This document shows positions 37,301 through 47,609 of a stretch of DNA of 64,000 nt, one piece after another. A program made the position numbers and the translations under genes. Source of the stretch: Lasiosphaeris hirsuta (lineage: Eukaryota; Ascomycota; Sordariomycetes; Sordariales; Lasiosphaeriaceae); assembly GCA_030549175.1 (NCBI GenBank), contig JAUKUA010000003.1:1426001-1490000 (forward strand). Reading direction: 5' to 3'. The notes under the pieces were generated by a model. It did no database searches, was not told the DNA's origin, and saw only the letters and a program-made list of their open reading frames with translations. The stretch's first letter is position 1, and every line of letters starts with the position of its first letter.

Positions 37301-38252
37301 TGCGTGGCGTCGAGGCGTGATCATGGTTAACTTCCCTCTGACAAAGTCAACGGGCTTCCATATGGCCGGTTTTTGGGTAGGTGGGCAAAAAGGCAGCAGG
37401 AGGGAAAAGTCGTGACACGTGTTGGTGTGAGACGTTAAACGTGGAGCCGGGCTCTATTGTAGGTGTGGAGGACGGAAGGGTGGTTGGGATTGGTGGGCGA
37501 GGGTAGGTGGGTGAGATGAGGTGAGGCTTCCCTGCAACGCTGCTGCGTGCAACGCTGCGTGGGACGCGGAATTGCCTCGGGCGGTAAGTAAGGCTGGGAT
37601 GGCCGTCAGCTTCGCCAGAGCCTACTGTTTTCTGTGTCTGTACTGTCGTATGTATATTCGTAGGACGGCTTCTCATGCATCCCACATGGGATAGCTACAA
37701 GGTCCCTTATTACGAGTGCGTGGGGAGTGCGCCTGCGTGTGATGAAAAGCTCATGTCTCGGACTTAGCTTTTTCTCGAGAATTTGCCTAGTGTTCCCGTT
37801 TAGGAGCCATTTGGAGAAGGGGGCGCAGAAACGGAGAGGGAGACCGTATTTGTCATTGCCGGTTGAGCCAAGCAGCCTGAGGATGTGAATAACGGAAGGT
37901 AATGGCGTGGGTACAGATTCCGAGTTGAAGGACGGGAAATTGTTTCTGTCTGTGTCTGGTGTCCGTGCCGTGAAACGAAACACTCAAAAGTAAAATGCAA
38001 GGGACATGTGCTACGATCATGTTTAGCGAGATAACTCAAGGAGTACCGCGAGGCAGCTACCTTCCAGCTTACCACCGAGGTGGCCGGCAGCACAGTGCCT
38101 CCGGTGGGGAAAAAGTCCATGTGAAGTCGCGTGACGTCAGGCGCTTCCACTTGACATCTGATTAGGTAAGCATCGCGACAGCCCCAGCGCGTCTCAGCGC
38201 GTCTCCAGCACGTACTCATCCTCAGCTGCCTCACGACGGGAAACGGCTCAAA
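34381..38252. other. 3.9-kb gene-poor region, no gene seen
   Basis: The first several hundred bases are probably 3' untranslated region of the small Cys/His gene. Short frames throughout lack protein character. Features seen are the palindrome at 35390-35414, a GA-rich stretch near 36061-36085, and the promoter of the F-box gene towards 38250. Confidence 0.4.
35390..35414. repeat. Perfect palindrome with 12-bp arms and 1-bp centre
   Basis: CATCACTGCGCT is followed by one G and then its exact reverse complement, ending at 35414. The following 35 bases are GC-rich with CCCTCGGGCTCCGCCCC. The hairpin lies in an intergenic desert about 1 kb past the small Cys/His gene. It could be a transcript hairpin, a foldback-element fragment, or a protein-binding site. 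Confidence 0.8.
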
Positions 38253-40862
38253 ATGTCGGGAAACACCCTCCTCGGTTGGCTGGGATCTGCAAAGTAAGTA
38301 TTTCTCATTTACTGCTAAGATTTCGATCAATAGCATACGACATGATCTCTTTCTTATTTTTTTCCGCCTGGTTATTCAGTTAGCATTGAGTTAACACGAC
38401 ACAGAGGGAAGCAGTGCTCTGAGAGTGCCAATGCTGACAGCTCTATTGTTCCACCCACAACTCCCCCAAAACATAGTCAGGGTGAAGACAACGACGAAGA
38501 CGAAGATGGTGTCTGGAAGGCCGAAATGGAGTCGGGGCTCAAGAGTGGCCAAGCCCACATGGCTTCCCTCGACTACGCCAAAGCCCTCAGTTCTATCATG
38601 AAGGCTATCGCTGTCTGCCCGTGTTCGCCCACAACCCACGGCAAGGACAAATCCTGCAACATTTTGCAGTGCACAGTCGCCGTCCGGAACCCAGACCCCG
38701 GAGCTCTCCTTGAAGTCGCCAACAACCCTTGCACCTGTGGCAAACGCTGGCCCTCCTGTGCCCGGTCTCTGCACACCCAGGCCGCCGACACTCTTGTCGA
38801 GTGTCTCGAGAAGGCCAAGCGTCACGTTGCTGCATTCTCAACAGCCCTTGGCCTTATTCGGCTGAACCCAGCATCTCCTATGGCAAGTCGCGAATTCACA
38901 AACCCGTCTTGTCAGAGTCCGTGTCTAACTAAACTGCTTGGCCGATAGGGCTACTGTCGCATTGCTAAAATAATTCGTTTCTTACTAAAGAACAGCCAAT
39001 CCGATGCCGATGCCGCTCGCTCTCTTGCCGTTCTGGTACGCGATACCAAGCTAGGCTCTGCAGAAAAATTACGCGCCTTGATCAATGACTTTGTCAGATC
39101 CGGACTCAACAATGCCCGAAAAGATCGCCAGGGCCTTGACGACATATACCATGTACGTGCAGCCACCCACATACTCTCCCTTCGTGCTTCTCACTGGCCC
39201 CATCTAGACCGTTCTCCGAAAGATGGCACACAGCCTGCAGATGCCCGAGTCCCGGATCGATCCCGTTAAGAAGCTCCCGCGAGAGGTCCTTGGTATTATC
39301 TTCGCATATCTCGAGACCCCCGCGCTCTGGTTCGTCATTAGACTCCCTGTCCCTTTTAGCGCATTCGACTAATGAACTCTCTTCAAGCCGATCCTTGCGT
39401 GTGGATAAACAATGGAACCAACTCCTCCTGTCGGACAAAATGCTCTGGACCCATCTGAGAATCAAGACACCTGGGAATCCTGGCCGCACCTTTGACGATT
39501 TTGTCAAGAAACACCCCGAGATCAGGTCGTTTGTTCTAGATGAAATTTATGGGTTTTCTATGACGGTAAAGAAGGGTCGAAAGCTGCTTGGCATGCCAAA
39601 TCTGCAACGACTACACCTTGGCACTACCAAAAGGCTTCCCATCGCACCATACCCCATTGTCCCGTCACAAGAGCCTCGACTTAAAAACCTGACACATCTC
39701 TCCCTTTATGGAGTAACATGCACGCCAGCTACAGAAAATCTGGTAACAATGGCGAGCAAGTGTCTTGAGGTGCTAGACCTTGTGCTCTTTCCCGCTTTAG
39801 GCCACCCGGAACGCATAGGCTCTTCCATCCTTGATCTTCCGATGCCGAAATTGAAGAAACTGCGGCTTATATTCAAGAAGGAACGTGGCAGTGTAAACAT
39901 GGCAAGTCTCCACACTCCACTTGCTGTCAAGTCTTTGTCCGGGGCTAATAGGGGGATAGAAATATCTTGCGGAGTACGCCCCTAAACTTAAACACATCTA
40001 TCTAGATGGGTTGGTTGTCGATGGCCGCGGTGACTCTGGTCAGGGCACTATGTACCCTTTTACTGTCGACGAGCCAAGGCGGTGGCCAGATCTCAAATCC
40101 CTTGTAATTGGGAAAGAAACGACTGCCCCAGTTCTACCATGGGCTGTCGCACCAGAACGTTGTGTTCCTCTTATGCCCAATGTCGAAACCATCGAGCTTC
40201 TCACCCAAGACCCAAGTCTAGTCCACAGCATCCTCTTCTCTGTCAATGCGGCGGCTGGTAAGTTTCATCCCTACCTTTTCGACGGCGAGTTCCCGTCCGA
40301 GTACTTGGAGTCCTTGAAGCTCCCGCGCTTGAAACACTTCCGCTGCGACTACCCGGTCGCCGGCGATCTGCTCCGGATGGCTCTCGGAACAGCATGCGAA
40401 AGCGGCACCCTTGAGGTTCTCAAGCTCTCTGCCGAGTCAACAGGCGGCCCGTCGCCGCGCCACCGCGACATCCGCCACCCGTACCAAGCGAGCACGCCTA
40501 TTCCGACGCTAGACTGGGCTTTTTTACGCTCCGACAACCTGCGCACGCTGGGACTTTCCCACTTCAACTGGGCATCCGACGACAGTTACTACTCCGCTTT
40601 CAACGGTCAGCCCTTCCTTGACTGGCTCGCATGCTTCCCCAAAGTCGACACTGTGCATGTGTATCCCGGCGACAACGCCAACATAGCACCGTTCATGATG
40701 AAGCTTGTGTGCCACCCGCAAATCAAGACTGTGTATCAGGACCATCTCACTGGCGTTGACTGGGATGAAGCGCGCGCATTAGCGAGCACGCGCGGGGTTG
40801 ATCTGAGGCATACGAAGAATGGGCCTGTTCCGCCGAGCTGGTCGGGGGTGGATGATTGGTGA
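38253..40862 (+). CDS. TPR / F-box / leucine-rich-repeat protein, Pof3/Dia2 type
   Basis: Six exons (38253-38293, 38405-38882, 38949-39152, 39208-39329, 39388-39901, 39960-40862) give 753 residues that close in frame. After an acidic linker, helical TPR-like repeats (about residues 50-240) contain SLDYAKALSSIMKAI and AFSTALGLIRLNP. The F-box (about 262-300) reads KKLPREVLGIIFAYLETPAL, then CRSLRVDKQW created by splice 4. Leucine-rich strands fill the rest (KNLTHLSLYG, KLKKLRLIF, KLKHIYLDGL). This order is that of S. pombe Pof3 and yeast Dia2, substrate adaptors of SCF ubiquitin ligases acting in genome stability. Intron 2 has a GC donor (ATG|GCAAGT). Intron 5 is either the same kind (39902-39959) or starts at GTAAAC 39893. 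Intron 4 has a weak GTTCGT donor. Substrates are unknown. Confidence 0.85.
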
Positions 40863-43800
40863 ACCTAGCCAGCGTAACGCAGTTGGCTCCCATGAATGGC
40901 ACATACATAAATACTCATGAAACAGCCGTTTCTACGGGCTTAGTAGGTATCAGAGCATTTTATCATTTCTTGGGCCGGGCAGCGGGATCAGGAAGGAGTT
41001 GACTTCATTGATTCAGTGCGTGGACCATGGCATCTACAAGTGAAAGAAAATATTTGTAAGTCTCATATCATGATGTGTGCTGATGCTCGGATACAACAGA
41101 GCCTGTAAATGCACAATCTCGAACATTTACTTCTCCAAGCTAACCGGGGGCTGGGAAGTAAATGAAGCCACATTTATCCCAACTACCAACCCTCTGGCTC
41201 TCTGTAAAGTTACGTAGGTGTAAGCCAGCGCGACGAAGATATTACTGTGCTGGTCCTTCTCAACGCAGCAGCAATTTATCAGATCCTCGGCCATTCCTTG
41301 CACCGGGTACCACTACTCTCTTTGAGTCTCAACCGAGCCCCTCCGCTATCCAGTCATCGTCCCACGAGCGGGAGTGCAAGGTACAAGGATCCGAAGCAAG
41401 TAGCGGAGAGCATTGGATATGTCACGGTTGTAGAGACTCTGTCGGATAAGAGTGGTGTACCGGAACGTTATCACGAACCTTCGTGCCTTGGTCTAGGTTG
41501 CAGGCACGTCGCTTCTTTCCGGTAGTAGCCTTGTCGGCGGCGACTGCGGCGGTGTCGGGGGTGTCGGGGGTGTCTGGGCTGGGGAGAACAGCCTACCACT
41601 TTCTTACCCTCCCAGCACTTGGATTCGCCCCTCCGCCTCGAGAGAAGCACCAGGCAAAGCTCGACAGGAATTTCCATGTCAGGGACATACGGAACGTTGA
41701 CGTTCTTGTAACAGTAGTACAAGTGCTCTACTATCTTCTCCAAGGCCGGTCCACTAAACGGAAATCCCAGCCAGATTGGGGCCGTTGAACGCGCGAAGGT
41801 GGAGGAGAAAAGAGGTTGCGCAAAATGAAGAAACAGGTGCGCGATTTACTTTCTGCCTCGTCACTAGAAGGATAAAGAACGCTTGACCGACCTTGAGGGC
41901 ATCAGTGTTCTTGAAAGCTTCTCCTAGTGCTTTGGGGAACCGCCTTACATACCTCTGGAAAGCAGCGCGAACACCTCGAGGACTCCCCTGCGTATACCGC
42001 CCACTATTCTATAAATGCTACGGGTACTCTAAATAGGTCCAGGCGTATATTTTTTCTTCATACTTAGCCATAATGTCAAGTCTTACCTCAAGGTTGTCTG
42101 CGGTCGGGTCATTGGGCACGGAGTTTGTGATGACCCGTTTTTGGAAATGGTAAAGGACAGTTTCGACATGGCATTTCCTGACTTTTTTTGCGCTGCTTCA
42201 CCACCACGCCATCATGTCCTTTAGTGGACCATGCCTTGGGAACCTAGAGCTTGCGAAGGTAGCCGTCAGTCATCGACACTGTAGTCTGGGTATTGAGCCG
42301 GGCAGCGTAGGTTGGTTGAGTGGGATTACCAAGGGCTCACTAGGCAGTCAAAGAACATCCCATCATTTTGCCATCAGAGATACAACGTTTTCAAGAAGGC
42401 TCAAGCGCACCGGGAACGCTAATCAGACACTCGGAAGTCATGCAATTCAAGAATAAATAATTAAATTCGGACCGCAGTCCACGCAAAAATTGCTCGTGTG
42501 TGAGAAGCAACATTCTCCTGTCCCATGGCTATTCACCAACACAATGCCGAGGAAAGGGATGTTCCGCCTCGACGTCGATCAACGTCCTGGACCTTTCGTG
42601 ATGCAAAAAGTCCGGCAAGCAGATACAGCCTCGTATAATGGAGTGCTGGTGAGTTCCTGGGCACAGCGGCTCGGTTCGGGGGCTCTGCCGCCTCCAAGCA
42701 CGCGGTCGATGGAGTCAACACCAGCTCTTCATAAAGTGACCGGTGGTAGCTAACGGCCCTGTTATATACAAGATATGTCCCACCACCAACTCATGGATGG
42801 CTGGAGTCTGCTCTCTGGGACATGTCCTCAACCACTGCCGGTTGTCCCTCGGTATTAGCGTTACGCATAACCCGGCCATGAGAGACAAAACTTCCTTGCC
42901 AGTTAGGTTCAAACGAACCTACTGAACACGAAGGCAATCTTAACGGGGGCCTCCACAATTCCTCCGAGGCCAACGTTCTACAGCCTGCCGCCCTGAACCT
43001 ACACGCCGTCGTCAATATCTCCCCCCTGGGGACATGGTAGCCTCCGCCTAACTGACAAGGAAGCGTCCTCTCCTGGAAATTATGTTAACCAAAGAAGATA
43101 GAAGGTTCTGGTATCTGGAAACATGCAAAAGCCTGAGGCCGGGCAAACTTGAAGTGACACTCATACATTGATATAAAAGCAAACGCCACCGCCCCTCCCC
43201 CGCCTATCTAGAGAGGAGGTAAACTTCGCCGCGCGCAGAACGTGGGCACATCCGTCTCCACGATGAGTAACGAGTGGTTAGCTTTAGAGAGGGGCAGGTC
43301 CTTGCGCCGTGTTTATGGTGCCATAATCGTAGGCCTTGAGAACGGTGTAAATCGCTTAGTCCTCAAAGAGCTTGCCGATAAAGGTAGGGATTGTACTATG
43401 CCTTGACGTACTAGATAACAATCTTGCTTACTGTTATCAATGTTAGCTTTAGACCACGAGGATTTTATCATTCTGGCGGGTCAAGAGAAAGAACTGGGGA
43501 TGATAAAGATGAATGTCTTTACCACCACAGCTTACAGTCTTGGGCTGGGGTCCAATCCACTGGCTCTATTAAATGTCGTCGACTGTGGTAAACGTCCTTC
43601 CTCAACCCAATAGCCACAACAGTGTCATGAAAAAATGCCGTATGCTGACACAAAAATCTCTCTACTAGCCCTCGATGGCTACTCCTATCCATATGGTCCC
43701 GTCTCTAAGGAGGAAATGAGCATAGAGACCGTGACTCTTGGATGCCAGATCAACGAAGCCTCCAAATGAAGAGCGCTGAGCGGCCTGATACCTGTTAATT

Positions 43801-44473
43801 TCAGCCAACGCACAAATGGATATCAAGGACGGTGCTGCTACCGTGAGGAATGGCGGGAATGGCGTAAGCTCATGGATGCAAGCCGGATTTTCCCTGGGGT
43901 TCAACCAAGACAAGAGCTCGAATACATACCATAGGTAGTGTGTCCCCGGACCGTATAGTGAATGAGAGGCGTACATCGAGCCTTTCCCTGCTTGATAACT
44001 TCGTCGTTCGGACTCGTCTTGACACCCATGTTCCTTCAGATCCCGGGCAGGAGCGGCTGGGAGCCAGAAAGCCTGCACATAAGGAGTTTTGCGAAGGAGT
44101 TCGAGGGGAGGCTCCTGAAAGTAACTTTTCTCCGAGATTGCCTTTGTTGGTTGGTAGTTCTTTCCCTATGCCATGGCGGTTCTCAGCTGACAGTGGATGC
44201 CTTGACTGGGCCGTTTTATCGCAAGTGGAAAGGAAGTCGCGTCTCAGTTGTACTAATCCAGGATCCGGTTCCCAGCAACCCGACACCTTTCGCTTTGGTT
44301 TTTCTTCCCCCACGCTGACAATTCACCTTCCCGCAACATCCTCTAAACTCGACATTCTGGTCGGGTGGTGGTGTAGCTCAGCCAGGTGCGAATCACTCCG
44401 CCCACCGCAAGACAGCCGCGGCCACAAATCCATCCGGCACATCTTTTCATCCTTGCCGGTAGCGTCATTCGAA
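40863..44473. other. 3.6-kb region with decayed coding traces
   Basis: No intact gene is seen. The elongin C-like remnant lies at 41604-41760 on the reverse strand. A weak trace at about 42350-42450 (SRRLKRTGNANQ in one frame) is reminiscent of fungal TPR repeats but is too short to call. A 47-codon frame from 43263 (with VYGAIIVGLENGVN) is also unassigned. The last 530 bases stay open in the frame of the next gene, without convincing protein character. Confidence 0.4.
41604..41760 (-). pseudogene. Elongin C-like remnant
   Basis: One reverse-strand frame reads FPFSGPALEKIVEHLYYC and then YKNVNVPYVPDMEIPVELCLVLL (about 41759-41642). This is the C-terminal half of elongin C (Skp1/BTB fold): the LEKxVEYLYY helix, the PDMEIPxELCLELL signature, and nothing like it in Skp1 proper. 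The expected ending (a short AADYL-type helix) is not in this frame. A two-base shift gives a short acidic ending that stops at the TAA at 41606-41604. Upstream, continuity with a possible N-terminal strand (FFILLV near 41880) also needs a one-base shift, and no start codon is evident. Elongin C links substrate receptors to Cul3/Cul5-type or Elc1-Cul3 ligases. I read this as a disabled duplicate. Confidence 0.7.
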
Positions 44474-45685
44474 ATGGAATCCAAGGATTGGTTCAGTCTT
44501 GAGGTACGCGAGAAGTCAACAGGCCGACTCGCCATACGCTATTTCTCCAAGCACCACAAAGAGTTGAGCCAGTGGGACCTCGTCCCTGTGGAAATGTGGG
44601 ATTCGCCTCGTTACCACGAAATCTACGGCTTTTCAAACAGACGGTGCATTACGGCTAGGATGGGTAAAAACGTCTTCGTTTACTACACTTCCTCGGAGGA
44701 AAATGACATCGTCGAGCTCCGCGAAATCCAAGGCGAGCGAGCCAGATACAGAGACGAACGCATGAAATGGATGGAGGAAAAGCATGAGTTTGAGCGTCGC
44801 CAGCTGGAGAATGCCAAAGTAATCAAAGCCCTTGAGCAGCAGCTTGACGAAACCTGGTATGACCTTGACACCTACAAGGATCATCTCCTGGCCGCGGATG
44901 ACGACCTTGGCAGAACCACAGAAGCTCTCCGCAGGGTTGAAAGCAACCTCGCCGAGGTAGGAAAATCGTATGACGACCTGTTGGGGAAATATCTACGTAA
45001 CCATCAGGTGCAAACGGAACAAGCCAGAGCCGCTAGCCAGAAGGCCCGTGAGACCGAGGTCACAATTGCCAGATTCAGAGATAGGATCAAGCGCATGGCT
45101 GAGGAAAACAACAAGCTGCGCCGTCAACTCGAGCCCGTCAGCCAGCCCTCCCTGTCACTCACATCGACAATGACCGTGGTTTCCGTCGAGCCGAGCGACG
45201 ACACAGTCGCCGAGACGCCACCTTGTGCTGCTCACTGTCTTCAACTGCGTCCTCAGCACGAGCTGGAGCTGGAGGGTTTTCACAAATTTCAGCTTAGTCC
45301 TCTGATCGGGCCAGGGTCTGAGGATTCCGAGTTTGAGTTCCATATGGCCAAGCGCGCTGTTCGTTCTGAGTTCAAGTCGTACTGGCCGACTAGCGATTCA
45401 GAGGATCCTGAACCCAAGGATGAGATGTTTTGTCCGGATGAGCAGTTCAAGCAGCACGGTGGGGACTCCGAATCCGGCCTGAAGAATAAGGAGTTCAAGC
45501 CCGAGAATGAAGAGTTGGAGGAGCAGGATGAAGGGTTTGAGGCGGAGGATGAATATTGCGAGGCGGAGGATGGAGGGTTTGAGTCGCTGGATGAAGATTT
45601 CGCGCGAAAAAGCGAGGATTCATTTCTCTCTGCTTGGGATGTCTTGTCGCCTACCAGGTGCTGTGAGTCCTGGTTGGGTGACTAA
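44474..45685 (+). CDS. Coiled-coil protein with an acidic C-terminus, unknown function
   Basis: A single-exon frame of 403 residues from ATG 44474 (GAAATGG). Residues about 1-80 are a compact folded-looking segment with many aromatic residues (MESKDWFSLEVREKSTGRLA; FVYYTSSEEND). Residues about 80-220 form a long charged coiled coil (heptads with Glu, Arg and Leu: RRQLENAKVIKALEQQLDET; RFRDRIKRMAEENNKLRRQL). The last 120 residues are highly acidic with imperfect repeats of the type EEQDEGFEAEDEYCEAEDGG. There is no signal peptide or membrane helix. I do not recognise a family. The frame is open for about 530 bases before this ATG (from 43940), with Met codons such as 44168. That upstream part is Ser/Arg/Pro-rich and less protein-like, so I start at 44474. 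A longer N-terminus is possible. Confidence 0.65.
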   Translation: MESKDWFSLEVREKSTGRLAIRYFSKHHKELSQWDLVPVEMWDSPRYHEIYGFSNRRCITARMGKNVFVYYTSSEENDIVELREIQGERARYRDERMKWMEEKHEFERRQLENAKVIKALEQQLDETWYDLDTYKDHLLAADDDLGRTTEALRRVESNLAEVGKSYDDLLGKYLRNHQVQTEQARAASQKARETEVTIARFRDRIKRMAEENNKLRRQLEPVSQPSLSLTSTMTVVSVEPSDDTVAETPPCAAHCLQLRPQHELELEGFHKFQLSPLIGPGSEDSEFEFHMAKRAVRSEFKSYWPTSDSEDPEPKDEMFCPDEQFKQHGGDSESGLKNKEFKPENEELEEQDEGFEAEDEYCEAEDGGFESLDEDFARKSEDSFLSAWDVLSPTRCCESWLGD

Positions 45686-46114
45686 GAGTGGACATAGAAG
45701 GCGCCCGAAGATTACGTCGACGAGCCCTCAAAAGATTTTTCCGGACCTTGGGGTCATTGAAGGACCTCTTCTCGCGGAAGACACATTCACTCTCTGTACT
45801 TGGTTCAGCTCTCGACCTCAACGTCGACATAATGATGTAAGGCTATTTGTCAAGGTCGTGAGGGAGCCACACGCGGAAACAGCCCCCGACCATAGTTGAG
45901 ATAATATAAGTTGGTAAACCAGAGTCGCTTTCGTTTCATTCATGTGAAGATAAGAAGTGACATTTTGCATCCCCATGTCTCCCCCTCCTCATTTGCTATT
46001 ACCCAGTATCAACTCCTAGATCCCTAGAAAACATCATCGAACTAAGCCTTATCACCAGCCTGAGAAGCACCTAAACCACTTCATATCACATCATATACTT
46101 TTCAACACTTCCCC
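45686..46114. other. Convergent 3' regions
   Basis: This 430-bp space lies between the forward coiled-coil gene and the 3' end of the reverse AIM24 gene. AT-rich patches occur near 45900-46100. The frame overlapping the coiled-coil gene's 3' end (45507-45899) has no independent support. Confidence 0.4.
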
Positions 46115-47609
46115 TTACATCGCCGTCTGTTGCCCCGTCATGTAGCCGCTGAAGGCTTTCTGAAACGGACGTCAGTAATCTCACTCGGCAACCAAAACAA
46201 AATAAAAAGACGTACCGCATTCCTCGTCTGGATAAAGACGGTGCCCGGGCCGGTGAACTTGCACACTAATCCCTCACCAGACGCGAAGCCCGAAATCAAT
46301 CCGCCCGAAGTGACGCGCTCGAGGATGTACTTTGTGTTCCACGCAACGAGATGCCCGTTGTCGACAATATACTTTTCGCCCTCGGCCAGCTATGATTCCA
46401 CTACGTCAGCCACATCCCAACGTCCAAAACAACTCCCCTCCCCCCCCCCCAAAAAAAAAGAAAAGAAGAGCATGGGGGCTAAACTCACATCCTTGCGAAT
46501 AATCGCCCCGAAACTCGTCAACCACAACAAGCCGGTTCCGCTGATCTTGTAAACCCACAGGCCCTCGCCGCTGAACATGGCCTTGCCGATGCCCTGGCGC
46601 TTGTAGTCCTTTACGACATTCTGCGTCGACGCGAGATATCCGTCGTGGCTGACGGACCACTGCTCCTTGCCCGACAGGCGCAGGCTCGTGATGTCGCCGA
46701 GCATGGGGGGTGCGAGCAGTAGCTCGCCGGGGCCCGTGTACGTCGACTGCGTCATCTCGCCGCCGGCGACCAGCTTCTTCATGCTGAACTTGTAGGCGCC
46801 CTTGAGCTGGATGGAGGGGGACATGGCGATCATGGCGCCTTTTTTTTTTTTTGGTCATGTCAGTATTACGACGGGTGTTGTTGAGGCCGAGGGCGGAGAG
46901 AAACTTACCGGACCGCGCATCTAGGGGGCACCCGATTGCGAGCTGCACCGTCAGGATGGTGTTGCAATCCCTGTGGCTGATGCGATAACTCCCGCCGTTG
47001 AATGTCCCGACGTCGTCGACCACGGCCGCGGCCCCGCTGAATTGCCCGGCAGCGGGGGCACCCGCAATCATACTCGCAGCAACATCCGTGTCGATCCCCA
47101 ACTGCTGCTGCTGCTTCTCGGCGGGATATTGCGCGTCATCCTCCTCCTGAGGATATGTCGGTGGAGCTGAGAACTGCGGCTCGTGCGGGGCCGATGCTTG
47201 GGACGCGGTACGGAAGTGCGAGGGTAGGGCTTGGTGATGGCTACTCTGCCCCCTTGAGGCGGGGGGGAGGGGTACTGTTGCTGCTGTTGCTGCGGCGGGA
47301 GTGGGTAGGACGGGGTCGACGACTTGGGCGGGGGGCTCGCCGAGGCTTGCGGGGGTGGCGGGTAGTTCTTCCCCTGGGATGCGCTGGGCGGAGCGGGATA
47401 CGAGAATTTGGTCTGTGTCGGCGGCGCGGACATGGGGGGAGGAGGGTAATTCTTGGGAGCTGAAGGGGAAGGCGTGGTCAGTTGCGATCTTTGGGTTGGG
47501 AACAGTCAACATACCTCCGGCTGTGCCGGGCGGGGCTGGGCAGACGTCAGCTTCACTTCAATCCTGTATTTAGAGGCTCTGGGTGCTCACGGGGGTAGTA
47601 TCCGGACAT
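46115..47609 (-). CDS. AIM24: AIM24-family mitochondrial biogenesis protein
   Basis: Seven reverse-strand exons (47609-47591, 47535-47515, 47459-47245, 47173-46909, 46838-46489, 46389-46216, 46159-46115) give 362 residues in frame. Exon 2 is a 21-nt microexon. The N-terminus (MSGYYPPPPGTAG, then about 90 residues) is Pro/Gln-rich. From about residue 115 the beta-strand-rich AIM24 domain (PF01987) runs to the end, including [44 protein letters not shown], and the final [13 protein letters not shown] with [13 protein letters not shown]. In budding yeast, AIM24 is a mitochondrial inner-membrane protein that supports MICOS complex integrity. Many fungi also carry non-mitochondrial homologues, and the P/Q-rich start here is not a classical targeting presequence. 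Introns 4-6 are homopolymer-burdened. Intron 3 (47174-47244) is the least certain. Confidence 0.88.
46440..46459. repeat. C11-A9 homopolymer tract in an AIM24 intron
   Basis: Eleven C followed by nine A on the forward strand lie inside the 99-bp fifth intron (46390-46488) of AIM24. The tract reads T9-G11 in the transcript. It is likely to vary in length between strains. Confidence 0.85.

Noticed and set aside
26053..38252. Transposon or RIP-mutated repeat as an explanation for the gene-poor stretches
   Set aside because: No terminal repeats, transposase motifs or AT-rich blocks are visible, so I kept the neutral description of gene-poor DNA.
42214..42456. Possible TPR-repeat fragment (SRRLKRTGNANQ)
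   Set aside because: Only one short stretch resembles the fungal TPR repeat consensus. There is no second repeat and no matching frame nearby.
44369..44412. tRNA-like sequence on the forward strand with an A-box match (TAGCTCAGCCAGG) and a partial B-box (GTGCGAATCAC)
   Set aside because: The two boxes are only a few bases apart, leaving no room for an anticodon arm, and the acceptor ends pair over about five bases only. It is probably chance or a very reduced relic.
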